This document shows, piece after piece, positions 62,123 to 64,000 of a stretch of 64,000 nucleotides of DNA (positions are counted from its first letter, which is position 1; each line of letters opens with the position of its first letter). The notes under the pieces were generated by a model. That model was not told the origin of the DNA. It made no database searches and saw only the letters and a list, made by a program, of their open reading frames with translations. This stretch comes from Butyrivibrio sp. AE2015. Lineage in GTDB: Bacteria > Bacillota > Clostridia > Lachnospirales > Lachnospiraceae. A program made the translations under genes and the position numbers. The DNA is taken from the NCBI RefSeq assembly GCF_000420825.1, contig NZ_ATVR01000012.1:29380-93379 (forward strand), written 5' to 3'.

Positions 62123-62478
62123 CTATAATAATCTTCCATCTTCACATTCAGCTTCACATAAGAATCCGCTTTTCGGTTGTTCACGCGCTCCAAAAGCACG
62201 CAACTTTCCACATGCGTAATCATCTATGTTTGCATCTACATATACGGACTAATACTGTCTTCGTTCCTGTTCTGCTCGTTATAATCCATTCTCGCATGTA
62301 TGTGCCCATGTAGCTGAATACTTCCGCTGTTTTTCTTGGGCCATGACAGCATAGGATAATGCATAAGTGCGAAATATCTTCCATTAAGTGAAACCGTCAT
62401 AAAATCTTTTATGTCTTCAAATAATGCTGGATCATATTTTTTATCATGATTCCCATTTATCAGATATTTCTTCTCCAT
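62123..62478 (-). pseudogene. Decayed metallophosphoesterase
   Basis: An 80-residue frame (62236-62478) carries the C-terminal half of a calcineurin-like phosphoesterase: INGNHDKK, ALMHYPML and LHGHIHARMDYNEQNR. The first motifs (DxH and GDxxD) are missing, and the Met used lacks a ribosome site and lies just after the stop of the upstream gene. At 62236 the frame stops. In a shifted frame the sequence continues with VYVDANIDDYA, the expected wording after the HGHIH motif in this family, and runs to a stop at 62123. The gene thus lost its 5' half and gained a frameshift. Confidence 0.72.
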
Positions 62479-62487
62479 AGTTTATAA

Positions 62488-62988
62488 TCAGAAAAAACCA
62501 TGATGTGGTGTCCACCATACTTCATTTTCCTGTATAAGAGTTTTTAATTGCTTAAGTTTGTCTGATATAAGCTTTCTACGTTCTATTACCATAGCACGAG
62601 TTTCCTCTGCTTCCTCATCATCGTCATCATCACTAAGATCGTGTAAATCCCAATGAACCCACTCTTCCAAATTCTCATTAATGTCATTGTATAATACTCT
62701 ACAAAAATCAATCATAGGAAGATCAACGCCATATAAATCTTTATATCCTTTACTTTCACCCCATCCGCCATCAGCTTCAAAGACAACATAACAAGTGTAA
62801 TAACTAACCAAACAAACCATTCTGCCCGGTTCACAGTAACCATGAACAGCAAAAGGAGCCTGTGTTTGTAACCCGTGTATTGCTTGCTCCAACCAATCAC
62901 ATGCGACATCAGTAAGATAGCTTAAGCTATAACTTTTTTCATCACAAATCTCGAACTTACTCCATCCAAAATCAGGTTTACTCAGCAT
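62488..62988 (-). CDS. Hypothetical acidic protein
   Basis: This 166-residue cytoplasmic protein has a strong AAAGGAGG site 6 bases before the ATG. It is rich in aromatic residues (Trp at several positions, many Tyr) in the first 110 residues. An acidic run (SDDDDDEEAEE, about 118-129) and a Lys/Leu-rich helix follow. No family, signal or catalytic motif was recognised. The compact, aromatic and acidic make-up resembles immunity or antitoxin-like proteins, but this is only an impression. It lies 39 bases downstream of another unknown acidic gene. Confidence 0.65.
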   Translation of the reverse strand: MLSKPDFGWSKFEICDEKSYSLSYLTDVACDWLEQAIHGLQTQAPFAVHGYCEPGRMVCLVSYYTCYVVFEADGGWGESKGYKDLYGVDLPMIDFCRVLYNDINENLEEWVHWDLHDLSDDDDDEEAEETRAMVIERRKLISDKLKQLKTLIQENEVWWTPHHGFF

Positions 62989-63027
62989 AGATGCCTCCTT
63001 TCTATCCAGAACTATAATCTAATCAAT

Positions 63028-63597
63028 TTATGGCCCTGAAATTGTTATAAGGTTACATTCCGGATGATCCATCATCATTTTTCTAATATAATTGACAAAC
63101 CTCCTGTAGAAATCCACAACAACATATGCATGCCTATGAATAGCTTTTGGGCTGCAATCACTGTTAATATGATCAATATCGTCATTATCACTCATGTAAA
63201 ATATCGAAAACTCCTTCTTAACATCCTCCAACTCTGGATTAAAAAAATCGCGGTCCAAGAGATCAGCTACTTTAATAATTTCATCGCACATAGCTGACAT
63301 AGCCTCATAAGTATAAACATTTTCAACAAGCCACCAGTAAAATGCCTCTTTTTCATCATCGTCCAAATCTTGATGGCTGTTGTAAAACAAGGTTGGATCA
63401 TAGTATTTTTTCAAAAAGTAAGCCAAAAAGCAGTCAACATCACCCTCTTCTATGGAAATAATCCTTCCGACTACTTTAATATCCTTATCATATATTATTT
63501 CATTCTTTGGGATATCTGCGACACAAAAAGTAAAGTATGATGTTGGGTCAGTCCCATCAATTATCTCTATTTCATAATGCGGATGATACGAGTTCAT
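63028..63597 (-). CDS. Hypothetical acidic protein
   Basis: This 189-residue protein is counted from the third codon of its frame, because AGGAGG (63605-63610) is 7 bases before that Met and only one base before the earlier one. It is acidic and helix-rich, with no signal or membrane helix. Its first part (about 1-55) looks beta-rich (YEIEIIDGTDPTSYFTFCVADIP). Later parts contain EAFYWWLVENVYTYEAM and RHAYVVVDFYRRFVNYIRKMM. No family was recognised. It sits next to the transposase fragment and another unknown gene, in a stretch that looks accessory. Confidence 0.65.
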   Translation of the reverse strand: MNSYHPHYEIEIIDGTDPTSYFTFCVADIPKNEIIYDKDIKVVGRIISIEEGDVDCFLAYFLKKYYDPTLFYNSHQDLDDDEKEAFYWWLVENVYTYEAMSAMCDEIIKVADLLDRDFFNPELEDVKKEFSIFYMSDNDDIDHINSDCSPKAIHRHAYVVVDFYRRFVNYIRKMMMDHPECNLITISGP

Positions 63598-63726
63598 TAG
63601 CATACCTCCTTTAAGTCCATATTACTACAAATATATGGGTTATAATCCAGACAGTTAAAACCTGCTTGTTACTATTCACACTTTCCCAGATATGGTATCT
63701 TTCACATAAAGAGTTTTCGGTCATAT

Positions 63727-63771
63727 AAAAATGCCAAGAAGCCAGAAAAATTCTAGCTTTTTTGGCATTTT
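63727..63771. repeat. Hairpin upstream of the transposase gene, possible part of an element end
   Basis: AAAATGCCAA (63727-63736) pairs with TTGGCATTTT (63762-63771), with an inner GC-AGAA/TTCT-GC pairing. A T-run follows on the plus strand and an A-run on the minus. It may be a terminator that shields the transposase from outside transcription, or part of the element's left end. Confidence 0.5.
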
Positions 63772-63773
63772 TT

Positions 63774-63818
63774 ATTGCAATAAATATCTTTATGTGTTAT
63801 GCTATACACATAAAGATA
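63774..63818 (+). promoter_or_regulatory. Promoter of the transposase gene embedded in an inverted repeat
   Basis: A 13-bp perfect inverted repeat, TATCTTTATGTGT (63785-63797) and ACACATAAAGATA (63806-63818), surrounds an eight-base centre. A -35-like TTGCAA lies near 63776-63781, and a -10-like TATGCT falls 17 bases later, in the centre of the repeat. A protein bound to the repeat would block the promoter. Confidence 0.5.
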
Positions 63819-63831
63819 AAGGAGGCAAACT

Positions 63832-64000
63832 ATGGGAATTGTATATCAGACCGACAAAAGATCCGGAATCACATATGCCTATGAAAATCAATCATTCTGG
63901 GATCCGGAGCTCAAGCGTTCTAAGTCAAAAAGAAAGTTGATAGGCCGTGTTGACCCTGAAACAAAAGAGATTATCCCTACCGATGGCAGATGCAAAAAAC
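63832..64000 (+). CDS. Transposase N-terminus, gene cut by the window edge
   Basis: The first 56 residues (MGIVYQTDKRSGITYAYEN, then WDPELKRSKSKRKLIGRVDPETKEIIPTDG) are recognised as the N-terminus of a transposase common in Lachnospiraceae and related Firmicutes (IS1634/IS4-like group; exact family not certain). AAAGGAGG lies about 6 bases before the ATG at 63832. The catalytic DDE part lies outside the window, so completeness cannot be judged. The element's left end should be within the preceding 150 bases. Confidence 0.75.
   Translation, partial: MGIVYQTDKRSGITYAYENQSFWDPELKRSKSKRKLIGRVDPETKEIIPTDGRCKK

Noticed and set aside
61798..62313. Plus-strand open frame of 171 codons
   Set aside because: Antisense to the GNAT gene and the phosphoesterase remnant; no ribosome site and no recognisable motif.
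62236..62478. Intact small phosphoesterase of 80 residues
   Set aside because: It lacks the N-terminal metal-binding motifs, has no ribosome site, and the family's next motif continues in another frame, so it is called a pseudogene.
1..64000. CRISPR arrays, prophage, tRNA or rRNA genes
   Set aside because: No regularly spaced direct repeats, phage structural genes, tRNA cloverleaf or rRNA sequence was recognised by eye. A covariance-model scan would settle the RNA genes.

Overview
The window reads as chromosome of a low-GC anaerobic Firmicute, most likely a Lachnospiraceae member of the Butyrivibrio/Pseudobutyrivibrio type. This is an inference: the pointers are strong GGAGG ribosome sites, many lipoprotein ABC binding proteins with Ser/Thr/Glu-rich linkers, the glgC-glgD pair, an anaerobic (cobalt-early) cobalamin pathway under a B12 riboswitch, and YesM/YesN sugar sensing. 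No rRNA or tRNA gene was seen to fix the taxonomy, and most of the window is ordinary host chromosome.

Layout. 1-4.6 kb: a truncated membrane protein, an AbgB-like amidohydrolase and a polar amino acid ABC importer. 4.6-9.6 kb: a 50-residue membrane peptide with a voltage-gated-type K+ channel, an orphan lipoprotein, a PrsW-type protease, an EAL/HDOD protein and a GtrB/DPM1-like glycosyltransferase. 9.7-12 kb: glgC-glgD for glycogen synthesis. 12-17.5 kb: two chemoreceptors on opposite strands, a lipoprotein and two small unknown genes. 17.5-26 kb: an oligopeptide ABC operon (oppA-B-C-D-F plus a small membrane protein) with unusual architecture. The OppC homologue carries a seven-repeat RCC1-type propeller in its outside loop, and the OppF homologue carries about 190 extra charged residues between Walker A and the Q-loop. 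A pepF-type oligoendopeptidase lies directly upstream. 28-37.5 kb: a multiple-monosaccharide importer (chvE-mmsA-mmsB) preceded by a sensing operon of membrane-anchored sugar-binding protein, YesM-type kinase, YesN-type regulator and a second sugar-binding lipoprotein. 37.6-38.7 kb: a receiver/HD-GYP protein.

38.8-53.2 kb is a twelve-gene cobalamin operon, transcribed leftwards from a promoter, a cobalamin riboswitch and a terminator: cbiK, then a FecBCD/BtuFCD-type importer, then cbiP, cbiC, cbiD, cbiF, cbiG, cbiH, a cbiJ-cbiE-cbiT triple fusion, and cbiA. Its cobaltochelatase is a lipoprotein whose C-terminal domain resembles the N-terminal domain of the neighbouring binding protein, suggesting metal or tetrapyrrole handling at the cell surface. 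No cbiL is present.

53.3-64 kb: lrgAB, a very long coiled-coil FtsX-family permease, a GNAT/YoaP protein with a WYL regulator, an Xre-AbrB regulator coupled to a membrane acyltransferase, a small Xre protein with a GNAT enzyme, a decayed metallophosphoesterase, two unknown acidic proteins, and the start of a transposase at the right edge. From about 61 kb rightwards the DNA looks accessory.
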